From: Gibbula magus
Lineage: Eukaryota; Mollusca; Gastropoda; Trochida; Trochidae
Length of the DNA stretch: 64,000 bases
Direction: 5' to 3'
Assembly: GCA_936450465.1 (NCBI GenBank)
Contig: OW388289.1
Location: 80,865,093 to 80,929,092, forward strand
Shown piece by piece: positions 35,433 to 47,400 of this stretch; within the stretch, counting starts at the first letter, position 1, and each line of letters begins with the position of its first letter. A program made the translations under genes and the position numbers. The notes under the pieces were generated by a model that saw only the letters and a list, made by a program, of their open reading frames with translations, had not been told where the DNA came from and searched no databases.

Positions 35433-38400
35433 ATGAATTGGATCATCCTGTGTTTGTTGCCAGTTATTTATGTTGCAGAAACAGGTGGGTATGTCAATAT
35501 AGAGAATACTAAACGAGGTCCCGTTTAATACCATCTTTATCAAACGAGTGAGTGGTTTAGTAACGAACGAAGGAAGCTAGGTAAATATTAATGCCATTCA
35601 CTGGTTTCATAAAAATTGCATCAAACGGGACCTAATTAAGTATTTCATATATTGCACGCTGATTTCACTCAAGCTAAATTGCGAGAAAATCGATGAAATG
35701 ATGCTCACTTGTAATTGTGTATGTGTAATACCATTGTAGGGTTATTGAACAGCACTACCGTTTAAGGTATTGACTGAATAACATAACATGCTATATAAAC
35801 AACTTTTAGAATTAGAGTCAATATACGAACTCGGTTTCGGCCATTTATTATTATTTAAATACCTATCTGTTGACTAGACCTACTTTGCCTTACCTCCCAG
35901 GGGTAATGCTATTTCAACCTTAATACAGACGAACTTGAAGAATGGATGAGGGGTGCGTAAAATCCCTTATCCAAGGGCCGGTAAGTCTAGATGGTCTCGT
36001 GACGTCACTACCTGTTCATATCACTCTCCTAAAAGTTGCAGAGCAAGGCAGACGTGTTTTGTTCTGTGACTGGGGTTTTAGCGACTTGGGTTGCTAACTT
36101 GCTATTTTTCTCTTGTTAGTTCAAGAGATATCATCAACGTTGTTCTTCATTAGTGCAGGTTGTGTTTACAATCTGTTTTTCAAGTAGGTGTTAGATTTCA
36201 AGGGGCCTTGTTGACATGTGCTAGCTAGCGACCATCCGGAGTAGGTGGATTGCATGCGCCGCACGTGCAGCTCGTGATTCTTTGTTTTCTCTCACCTGAC
36301 TGTTGGGTGTTTGACTTGCGTAGGGTAAAGGAGCAGTGGTATCTCTCCTACGCGGGTGACTCGCTTGCTTGTCATCCGCTTTCGCTTGGTCATTCGCCAT
36401 TCGTTCCGAGTGCTGACTGTTAGGTGTTTGTCTTGCGTCTGGTAGAGGAGTAGTGGCATCTCTCCTAATCGTTTGACTCGCTTCGCTGGCCATTCGCTTT
36501 CGCTTGTCACGCGCTTTCGGTCTGTACTTTAGTGTTAACTGTGGGTTGTTGACTTGCGTACGGTAAAGGAGCTAGTGGAATCACTCCTAATTCGCTTGTC
36601 ATACGCCTGTCGGTTGTACTCTAGTGCTAACTGTTAAGTGTTTGTCTTGCGTATCGTAGAGGAGTAGTGGTATCTCTCCTATTTCGTTTGGCTTGCTTCG
36701 TTTGTCATTCGCTTTCGCTTGTCATACGCTTATCGGTCTGTACCTTAGGAAACTGTGGGTTTGACTTGCGTAAGGTAAAGGAGCAGTGGTATCTCTCCTA
36801 CGCGGGTGACTCGCCTCGCTTGTCATTCGCTTGTCGCTTGTCATTCGCCTGCGGTCCGTACTCAAGTGCTTCGCGTCTCGCTTGGCTTCTCGCCTCGCCT
36901 GTCACTGGCTCGCTAGTTGTTCGCCTTAGGTGAGTCACTAGCTTGGTTAAGGAGCAGTGGATACACTCCTCGTCAGTGACTCGCGTTGCCCGTTGCTAGC
37001 TTTCGCCTACCATTCGCCTTTGGCTTCGCCTTAGGTCGATTCTACGTGACTCACCCTTAGGGTGATTCACTTTGGTTCAAGTGACTCGCTACGCCAGTCA
37101 CTTAGGGTTTTTGTCATACGCTTATCGGTCTGTACCTTAGGGAACTGTGGGTTTGACTTGCGTAAGGTAAAGGAGCAGTGGTATCTCTCCTACGCGGGTG
37201 ACTCGCCTCGCTTGTCATTCGCTTGTCGCTTGTCATTCGCCTGCGGTCCGTACTCAAGTGCTTCGCGTCTCGCTTGGCTTCTCGCCTCGCCTGTCACTGG
37301 CTCGCTAGTTGTTCGCCTTAGGTGAGTCACTAGCTTGGTTAAGGAGCAGTGGATACACTCCTCGTCAGTGACTCGCGTTGCCCGTTGCTAGCTTTCGCCT
37401 ACCATTCGCCTTTGGCTTCGCCTTAGGTCGATTCTACGTGACTCACCCTTAGGGTGATTCACTTTGGTTCAAGTGACTCGCTACGCCAGTCACTTAGGGT
37501 TTGGTTCGACTTAGGTCGATTATACGTGACTCACCCTTAGGGTGATTCACTTTGGTTCAACTGACTCGCTACGCAAGTCACTTAGGGTTTGGTTCGACTT
37601 AGGTCGATTATACGTGACTCACCCTTAGGGTGATTCACGTTGGTTCAAGTGACTCGCTACGCCAGTCACTTAGGGTTTGGTTCGACTTAGGTCGATTATA
37701 CGTGACTCACCCTTAGGGTGATTCACTTTGGTTCAAGTGACTCGCTACGCCAGTCACTTAAGATTTGGTTCACGCACGAATGTTATGTGAATAAAGATTG
37801 ATTTATCTTGTAAGTGTTTAGCCTAGTTTTTGGTTTGGCTTGTTCGTCTTTGTTTACCTTGGCGGGTGGTTACTTGATTTTGACTTTGTGCTCTTCGAGT
37901 TCAGAGTTTTTGTTTCAACTCTCTTGATTGCATATCGTCAGAGTTGTTGTGCTTTTGCTCCGCCGCTTGGGTGTTTCACGTGTGTGACTCACCTCGTCTA
38001 CGCTACTATACGCCGTGTAGGTGACTCGACTGTCTCTACCTTCGCTTACGTTACGCGTTTTATCGTTACCGTTCGCCATGTACTCCGCCTTCTGCACGAA
38101 CTGCGGAGGCAGGAAGTCCGCCTCTAAGGATCCGCACTTGTTATGTAGAAAGTGCAAGGACCTTTGCGAAGAGGATTACCGTTGCGACGAATGCGCTCCT
38201 CTCTCCGAATCGGAGTTCCACGCGTACGTTTCCGCCATACGCAAGTCGGTGGCCGATAGGGCTGCGTCACAGAAGCGTACGTCGTCAGCTCAACGTAGGG
38301 AGTTGTCTCCCATTCGTCATCCGTCTCCGGTGGAGGATGTAGACATTGTCCTCACGGAACGGGCGGATGAATTCGACAGGGAATCGGACCTGTCCGAACC

Positions 38401-41400
38401 CGCTGGGGGGTCGAAGTTACGCTCCCCCCCTCCGCCGTCGTGTTCCGGTTCTCGTTCGCGGACTCACCCGTTGTCCCCTCCTTCGCCGGACAAACGGTTG
38501 TCTCCGCTTAGACTTAAGGTGGGCGGACCCACTACGCCCAAGAGCAAGAAGAAGAAGTCCAAGAAGGCTAGGTTCGACAAGGTCGATCCGTCCCTCCTTC
38601 TGGCATCCGTCAAGGATATGGTCTCTTCCTTGCTCGATGCGCGTTTGGGTCAGCGGAACTTACCCACTCACACTACGACTACGCAACCGTGTGAGCCCTA
38701 TGCGGATGACGTACCTCAGGGTGCGCGTTCCTCGTCCGCTAGGGCCTCCGCACCCGCGACTCCTTCGCGTACCCCTCGCACCCCTGCGCGGCGTGTCACG
38801 GTGATGTCACCCTTACGGGACTCCTCGCCGGACTCACCGGAACGTGACATCCGCTACGTGGACGTGTCGAACCCTCCGTTCATCAGTATAGAAACGGAGG
38901 CGGAGGGTACGGGATTGTCGGAGGATCCTCCAGTGGTTGACGCAATAGCTATGCTATCCGAAGTGGCTTCGTTCGCGGACGTTCCACTTAGCCAAGTCAG
39001 CGTGACGGGTCCGCGCACGTCGGCGGCCAGGAGGGCTTCCTTTGGCCCTGATGGCGAGGTACCTCCCGCGCGTCTTGCCCTTCCACCTCATAGGCTCCTG
39101 TTGGAGGCCACCGAGGATATGGAGCAAGTCGTATCAGCTGCGATGCCCAATCGTCTGCTTCCGCCTTTGGTGGTGCCGGACAAGCGCAGACGGCGTCTGC
39201 CCTTGTATCCGGTCCCTTTTCAGCTTGTTCCGCCTCCCCTTGATCAGGGGGCATCCCGGTTGTTTACCACCAACCTGCTTCACCGCGTGTCTGAGGCACA
39301 GTTCTCTCATCTTGACAGGGAGGCGCGTTCGGTGTTAGGCTTGGGGAACAACGTGGCTTTCACATGTCAGGCGATGCTGGCTTGTGCTAAGCAGGCGGGC
39401 ATGGAGGCGGGGGACCCGGTGTTGTTCAAAGCGTTTGGTGATGTGGCTGCGGACCTTGCGCAGATCATGTTGTCAGCGTCGCGAATTTCATCGAGTATAA
39501 CAGTGCTTTGCAGAGACAATTTCCTCTACCGGTCAGGTCTCAACCCCGATCATAAGAACTTCCTTCGACATGCTCCTGCTCACGCTGAAACTCTGTTTGG
39601 TGGTCGTATCCCGGAGGTTTTGAGAGCACGACAGGAGGCCCAACAGCAAGACCTCACTAATCGGCTCGTCACGCAGAGGCAAACGACACCAAAGCGTCCG
39701 CAGACCAGTTTTCGTCAGGGGCAAGGCCAGGGCAGTGGCCAACCTTCCCCCAAGAAAGCGAAAACGGACTTTCGGCGGGGAGGTCGTGGCCGTGGATCCA
39801 CGGGTCAGTCCCCCAAGTCCCCCCGGCCTGGCGCCGGAGGTCGTACCCCGCAAAAGAAGTGGAGGAAGTGACTCGTGGTCACCCCCTCTGCTCCCTCCTT
39901 CTCTCGTCCCGGTATCGGGTTCGGAGCCTCTGCCTTTAACACTTTCGGTAGTCTCTCTCGTCTCGCCTTGCGTGATTTCACTTAAGCGTTTTCGTTCTAC
40001 GTTTTCGTGAGTTTACACTCTGGGTGTTTTTGGAGTAATTAGCTATCAGAAGGGTTGTTTTCCTCCTATGTCAGAACTTCGTTCTTACACTACTCTAAGA
40101 CTTTGCGTTTCGCGTCGTGAATCGACTGTCATTCACCACGCGCCTGTCAGTAAGTGACCTTACTGTCACTCACCTCGCCCACGTTAGTGTTAACTGATTG
40201 AGGGTCAATCTCCTGTCACTCACTTCATCAGCTTACGCGCGTGGGTCAGTGATTGACTATCACGCACGTTGTTACTTCAATATGTACTCTGCCTTCTGCA
40301 CGAATTGCGGAGGTAGGAAGTCCACTATCAAGGATCCTCACTTGCTGTTTAGGAAGTGTAAGGACTTGTGTGAGAAGGATTTTCGTTGCGACGAGTGAGT
40401 GTTGGTGTTTTTGGAGTAATTAAGCTATCGGAAGTGTTGCTTCTTAGTGTCAGGAATTAGTTCTTACACTACCTTATGTAGGTGTTTCGCGTCATTGACT
40501 CGTGTGTCATTCAGGGGCGGGATAGCGCAGTGGTTAGCACGTTCGGCTTCGGATCAAAAGGTCCGGGGTTCGAATCCCGCCAGGGGCACGGCAACTTTGT
40601 CTGCAGTAGAGAACTGTTCTACACGCAGTTAGGTTTGGCTGCAATGCTACTCTGATTTTCAGCGTAATACCAACCATGGTTCGCTAGTTCCAGCCGCTGC
40701 TCGCAGGTTTCACCGCAGGGCATAGCCACATGGCTTTGCGGGCTTTCTCCCTGCCATAATACTAGCAGCCGCGATATAAGTGAAATACTCTTGGAAGCGG
40801 CGTTAAACCCCAACTCACTCACTCACTCGTGTGTCATTCACTTCGTCTAGTTTACGCAAGTTAGTGACGCGCCTGTCGCTCATCTGTTAAGTGAATTGAG
40901 CGTCACTCACCTGTCACTCACCTGGCCTAGACTACACACGTTAGTGGCTCGTCTGTCACTCGCCTACTAAGTGACTCGACTGTCACTCACCTCGTCTAGA
41001 TTACACGCGTCAGTGTCTCGTCTGTCACTCACCTACTAAGTGACTCGGCTGTATCTCCTGTCACTCACATCGTCTAGCTTACTCGTGTCAGTGGCTCGTC
41101 TGTCACTCACCTGTTAAGTGATTTGAGTTTCACTCACCTCCCCTAGCTTACATGCGTCAGTGACTCGTTGTCAATCACCTGGTAGTGTCTCGAGGGTCTC
41201 GTCAGTGACTCGGCTATCAGTCACCTAGTTACTCTACTACCTCGGTGTTTGCGTCACTACGTACTCTGCATTTTGTACATTTGCGGAGGTAGGAAGTCTG
41301 TTAGGTCTTGCCTTGTATGAAGTGCAAGGACCTGTGTAACGAGGGTGTCATTCTTTCGTCTTCAGACTTCCGGGAGTATGTTTCGGCCATTCGTAGGTCT

Positions 41401-44400
41401 GGTACTTCTTCCTGGAAGCGCAGTGGCAACGGAACGTGGCAGTCTTCAGGGGGTTGTGTCTCCTGTTCGGCACCCCTCTGAATCTTTGCATTCTTTCAGT
41501 TTGTTAATTAAGAACTGGTTCATCGTCCCATGTTTTGGATTTTGCAACAAGTCTGGAACTGTTACAAAACCCGGCAGCTGTTGAGGCTGGTCTTGCCTCA
41601 CTCGCCTAGGAGAGCCCAAGGGCTAGATAAGCGAGTGTTGGGGGTGTACCTGAGATCATTGATGCGTACAAGGCCGCTGACCTGCCTCCTCCTTCGCGTT
41701 CCAACCCGCATGAGATCCGTGCAGTGTCAGCCACGATGGCTTACCACTGTAACATCGCGGTCTCGGGCTAGCTCAGTCGGTAGAGCGCGGGACTCCTAGT
41801 CTCAGGTCCAGGCTTCGTCCACCTGAGGGGGACTTAGCCAGTGTGTTTCTGCCACAATGGCTTATCACTGCAACATCGCGTTTTCGGATGTCATGGCAGG
41901 GTGTTTTTGGCGTTCATCAGAGGTTTTCGCCTACCATTACCTACGAGATGTCTCCACAGCAGATCTTGAAGGCATCTCTAGGCTGGGTCCACAGGTCTTC
42001 GCGCAGACGAAGGTGGTCCCCCAACCAGACCAAAAAGGGGTCATCCTTCTTGGACGCTTTTGAGACTTATTGTAAATAAACATGGTTTACATTACTAGCT
42101 CTCGTGTCTGTTGGTTTTTTCTTTAACTTCATTTTAACCCCCCCCCTCCCTGTTGGGGTTGGGGGGGCGGTGTGTTGATCGGAAGTTGAGTGGCAGGGTT
42201 GTCTCTTCGATCCGCTTAGCGGTAGAGATGGTATCTCCCGGGCTGTGCCTTGTCCTCACCACAGGGTGGAGGACTCGTAGGTTAGCTTACACTCAGGGCT
42301 AGTCGCTGGTCTCGTCACTACCATGTATCTACTGACCCGCCTCCTTGCGGTGGGATTCTAGGCAAAGTAGGTCTAGTCAACAGATAGGTATTTAAATAAT
42401 AGTACGTTTTTGATTAAACGTAATTATTTATACTTACCTGTTGACTAGACCTACGCTCTAGGCCCTCCCATCCTCCCCACTTGGTCTGTCTTGCCTTTGG
42501 GACTTTCGGAGAGTGATATGAACAGGTAGTGACGTCACGAGACCATCTAGACTTACCGGCCCTTGGATAAGGGATTTTACGCACCCCTCATCCATTCTTC
42601 AAGTTCGTCTGTATTAAGGTTGAAATAGCATTACCCCTGGGAGGTAAGGCAAAGTAGGTCTAGTCAACAGGTAAGTATAAATAATTACGTTTAATCAAAA
42701 ACGTACTAGTTTAGTGATATTTACATTAACTTCATAAAGTCATTTGAAACTGGTTCACCGAATAGACCACTAGCCCCATTATAAAGAACGATAGAGGATG
42801 GTCAATCCGTCAACGATAGATGTAGCTCCATAAATAATGTTTTAATTGACCTTTTACACGCTGAAATCAACCTCCCTCAAATCTTTTGACTAACGTGCAC
42901 TTCCTAAAAGTAAGATGCATTAATCGAAGGACGTATTTCTCATTTCAGCTGCTAACAACAACAATCAAGTGTTCCTTATAACCTTCTTCCTCCAACCAAA
43001 TGGCAACCACCTGTTCCTCACCTCGTGTGACCCTGGCACCTGTTCACTCAACTATGACGACGGAATTAGAAAGTCGCAAACAGTGTCACTTCCTGGAGAT
43101 GACGTGGTTTCCATCAGACTACCAGCGTCAACTCAAATCCCTTATGGCGTGCACCGTACTAACAAAGCTATCCTTGTCAACTGTACAGTTCCGACGTCCG
43201 TCTTCGCTTAAAGTTACAATAACGATACAATTTTCAGAGAAAATGACCCATACGTTGCTGTTCCGATAGGTCCCGACTTCACCGACTACATCGTTCCATC
43301 ACTACCCAGATTTACTGCAACTGGTCTTGCCGCCTTGTATTCTAATACTCGAGTTATCATTGCTTTGATTTCCACATGTAACGTCAATTTCACTGGAAGT
43401 CAGTTTTCATCTGGTGACGGCATCGTCGTGACCCTTGACGCTCTTGAAGTCATTGTACTTGAACCTGAGGGTTCAGAGTGTGACATGGGCGGTACCCAAA
43501 TCAGCAGCAACCGCCCAATAGCCGTGTATTCCGGAGGCATTCATATCAGCGATTTCAATTTGTATTCACTAAAACAAATATTCCCCACAGGTCACTGGGG
43601 GTCGAAGTTCGTTGTACCAGACCCACAACTTAATTATGCTTTGCAGTTAATCAGAGTGACTGCCCTGGACGATGCTACTTCTGTTAGTCTAGCTTTCTTT
43701 GGTAGTCAAAAGTCGAACGTGACAGTTCAGCTCGAAAGTGGCGAACACCACGACGTCAGGTACGACAAGGAGAACGTTATTGTTAGCAGCTCCAAACCAA
43801 TTCAGATTATCAGGTACATGGATGACTCCGATTACGAGACCGGTAATATAATCCATGGAACTAACACGTACAAGACGAATTACACCATAACAACACTGGA
43901 TCAACCAGGTACCCAATTTAATAGCAGCGTGAACGTAGTTACATCGAAGAACTGCGACGATGATATCGTGGTCAACGGAAAGTCGACAGTGAGACTACCA
44001 CTATCATGGACGCGTCTTGGCTCGTCCAACTTCTCAGTTGGGAATGTTGCAGTTCCTCCAGGCCCAGTACATGCTTGGAGTAGGTCAGGGATGTGTTCTT
44101 TCTCCCTCGAGATACATGGATATGGATATGGATATGGAGCTTATGCCTATAGTGCCTTTCAAGACTGCCATGACCTGCTGGATCGCAGTTTTTCTTTGAC
44201 TACAGGTAATAGGGGAATTCATCATATAGGATAAACAGGCCAACATTCAAAAACACGAATAAAAGTGTTTCAAAATACAACAGATTTATAGAAATACTGC
44301 ATAAACTGGTTTATGATTGATTTGTTTAATATATAAAAACATAAAATTCTGAAGTGACGTCAACTAAGCTCAGAAGATAATGATCCGTCATCTGGATTGA

Positions 44401-47400
44401 GAAGGCCAATATCATTTCTGACAAGACAAACTCGATTTATGATAAACTAAAATAGAAAAGAAAGCACACACAGATTATTTTCAATTAATTCAGTATTTCA
44501 AATGAAATGAGATGTATTTGAGAATGGCACGATTACAAGAATACATATCTGCAGTAGTTTGAATGAATTAATTGGTGACTGGTTAATTTTATTTTAAAAT
44601 CTTTCTTTAATGTAGACAGGGGTAAGAAATAAAATTTACACCAAAATGGTCCCTATCATGTTTAAAATGTTGTAAATGTGTGCAGAATGAAGCAAATTTT
44701 TTGATTATTACATAGAATATGTCTTAAATGTCGATGAACAGTTATGTTTTATCCAATTTGATTTCTGAAGAATTAATAGATTTAAAAATAATTAAAGCCA
44801 CGTTATCTGACTGATGACTCCACGCCTGCACTTTATAGTTTTAGAGTACGACGTCAAACACTGGTTACTGAAAATCAGACACTTGATAAAACCAACTGAG
44901 GTGTGTACTTTCTTTTGTACTTTAATTTACTACCCAATATACTTTAAAAGTATGTAGTCTAATCGTAATATTTTAATAACCTAAAAAAGGTCTTCTTAGC
45001 GCATCAGGTCTACAATTTTAGTTGGCTTCCAGAGACTTGATGTAACTATCTCAGTAACATTGTAACATTGTTATTGTATCTTTTGCCATTTTGATATCAT
45101 ATTAAGGGTGTATCCTTGAAACTAAATGGCGAACTATAATTATATCTTGTTTTAACTTGAAAGTGCTTTAAGGTGTGATGCGTTCAAAAGATAAAGTCAT
45201 CATACTCGTCTACACCTTTCCCTTTTATCACACAGGAACAACATCTCTTTCTTACGTCCCCAATACAACATCATCAGCGCCGTTCATTCAGATGTCGTCA
45301 GTGAAGCCGGTAACCCAGACAGTATCTTCTGAAGGTAGAAAAGCTGTTTGTTGATAGTAAAGAACATACACTAGAATAACAACAATTTCTAGTTTGTTAA
45401 CACATATATCACTATTATTTAGTATACTAATTAGTAGTAGTGGTATTATAATCCCCAATATCAACTAAGCATTTACCTCTGTATCCCAGAGTTGCTGAAT
45501 AAAGCCGTCAGTTTGACCTGCAGCCATGACGGTTGGCTGATAGACGTTGACCTTGACCTCCTGAAGCAACTCTACCCGAACATAGATGCCGGATCAGTGT
45601 TCCTGTCTGAAGACATGTGTCCAGCCCACTATGACCCCGCAAGTCACGTGGCCAGGTTCAACGCCACATATGGCAGCTGTAAGACAGACGTTGAGGTGGG
45701 TCCGATAAGTACATTCACAACCATTTGATTGTTATTCTTACTTTTCAAATTTAAAGTAACATATACAATATTTAGACACAAAGAAACATAAAATCTCTAA
45801 ATGTTCTCTCGATCTCAACTCTATGATTTACAGGGAAAAAAGGATGAAATAGCATACAAGAATTTCCTGTTCTACCCGGAAGTGACGTCAAATGTAATGA
45901 CAGCTATCAACTGGAGATATGACCTGGACTGTAGAATGAAGAGACAGGAATACGTCAAGATTACATTCAACCCAAGTCTCAACGCTCTTCTTCACGGCCA
46001 TAGCTCTGGACAACTCAGCGTCCCCGAAGCACATTTAAAGTTTTACACTGACGGTCTATATCAAAATGAGATAACGGGTGACCCTTTAAGTGTAAATGTT
46101 GGATCACACGTGTATGTAGAGTTATCTGCCCTTGTACAGCCAGAAAACAAAATGGTAGTTGAGAATTGTTCAGCTACCCCAGCAGTATCTGGTAACCATG
46201 GAAACCCTTTACCTGCGTATCCGCTTATTACTAACAAGTGAGTCGGTTCTTATTTATAAAACTATATATTTTAGTTCTTTCAATTACAAAAGTTTCGATA
46301 TTCAAGTTGAAATTATTTTTTTACAAGACATCAATATGCCTCGCATGCGTCCAGAGTATATATAGAGTAGATTTATCGGAGCGTATACTCTGGATTATCG
46401 AGAATGGTCTTCAGATGGGTAGGTTAAACCATTCACAATGCGCATATATAAATGGTTTATTGTCTCGACGATAAATATTCTCTTTATATAATTTGAATCG
46501 ATGTAGTATTTACTGAAACGGACATAAAATTGAAAGAGGCATGTTCAATTCTTCTTTAACTTTCTCAATAGATTTCTTCCATGCCTTCTTTTTGTAATAC
46601 CTTGTTCCACAACAAAATTCGTATGGTCGTTTTCTTATTTCAGTAGCATCAAATAGATTTAAGGCACAACTCATCGTCTTTTATTTCCCTCTTATATTTT
46701 ATCAATCTATTTATTTTCATCAATTTTCAATCTCGATGCTGATGTCCCACTGATATATACTTTCTTCATTTGAAAATGTAACCAGATATTATATTTGAAA
46801 AGTAAGCCACGGCTGACGTATATTGACATGGACTGATTTCCTACAGCCATAGCCTTATTTTTCAATCCAAATTCGAGGAGTTTGTTAATCCAACTTATGA
46901 ACCGATTAATATTTGATATATTCTTGGAAACAACTGTCAGTGGTTTAATCTGTTGAAATGAATTATGTGAAGCATTTGAAACCATATCTCACGTATTTCA
47001 CATTTTAGATCTATATAGAATGAGCGTTTCCTGGCTGCCCATTTAGTGTAGACCCATATGCTTCATGTGATTCAAACAATAACCTCCCCAGACACTAGTT
47101 TACTCTTTCTTCTCCTACAGATGCAGCCCCATCGTGTTTTTTTTTGTTACACGTGTATTATTTCCTCTTTTCTTTATATTTTCTTTGAATTAGTTTTGGA
47201 AGCTCATATATCTTCATATTCCATGGCCATTCCGTGTTTTTCTGCATTTCCCTCTCCTCTGCAGATGCCCAGCTGAGAGTACCACCCACCTCCTGAGCAC
47301 TTCTCGTGACACCTTCCACTTCTCCTTCCAAGCTCTGCAGTTCCGACAACAACATGGCGACATATCTGTGTCCTGTCACGTTCATCTGTGTCTGGGGACC

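Larger units (their letters stand above)
29500..35850. repeat. Segmental duplication, upstream copy (flank and exon 1 part)
   Basis: Blocks here align in order with downstream blocks: 29510-29605 with 52500-52600; 32160-32840 with 52600-53640; 33410-34560 with 53690-54450 plus 56340-56660; 34570-34900 with 57270-57520; 34905-35560 with 58395-59070; 35630-35850 with 62920-63130. Identity is moderate, and gaps correspond to later transposon insertions. The duplication includes the IgGFc/ZP gene. Confidence 0.85.
35850..42709 (+). mobile_element. DIRS-type retrotransposon, non-autonomous, 6.86 kb
   Basis: The left end (35850-36028: 'ctgttgactagacctacttt' ... 'gggccggtaagtctagatgg' ...) is present as reverse complement at 42508-42709. 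Just before the right repeat, 42361-42454 is an internal complementary region. It begins with the complement of the left end ('aacagataggtatttaaata') and continues into the complement of the right end ('agtacgtttttgattaaacg'). This arrangement of inverted termini plus circle-junction region is specific to DIRS elements, which use a tyrosine recombinase. Only a Gag ORF is present. No reverse transcriptase, RNase H, methyltransferase or recombinase frame exists in the 2.6 kb downstream, so it must be mobilised in trans. It lies in intron 1 of the IgGFc/ZP gene, same orientation. Confidence 0.88.

Noticed and set aside
36667..37325. Two identical short frames (87-88 codons) as paralogous genes
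   Set aside because: They are produced by the 392-bp tandem duplication in the DIRS leader and have no coding signature.
41761..41838. Functional tRNA gene
   Set aside because: The T-arm is degenerate, no acceptor stem pairs, and it sits inside a retrotransposon between direct repeats.
42135..42180. C-run/G-run hairpin as a regulatory structure
   Set aside because: The runs 'ccccccccc' and 'ggggggg' can pair, but nothing else supports a function. It may be simple low-complexity sequence in the DIRS 3' region.
36061..42700. Ngaro, LTR retrotransposon or DNA transposon identity for the intron 1 element
   Set aside because: Ends are inverted rather than direct repeats, and an internal region complementary to both ends is present, which fits DIRS and not split-repeat Ngaro or LTR elements.
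43335..44234. Separate 299-codon gene
   Set aside because: It is the part of IgGFc/ZP exon 2 downstream of the premature TAA. The frame is continuous with the part upstream and ends at a splice donor (44206).
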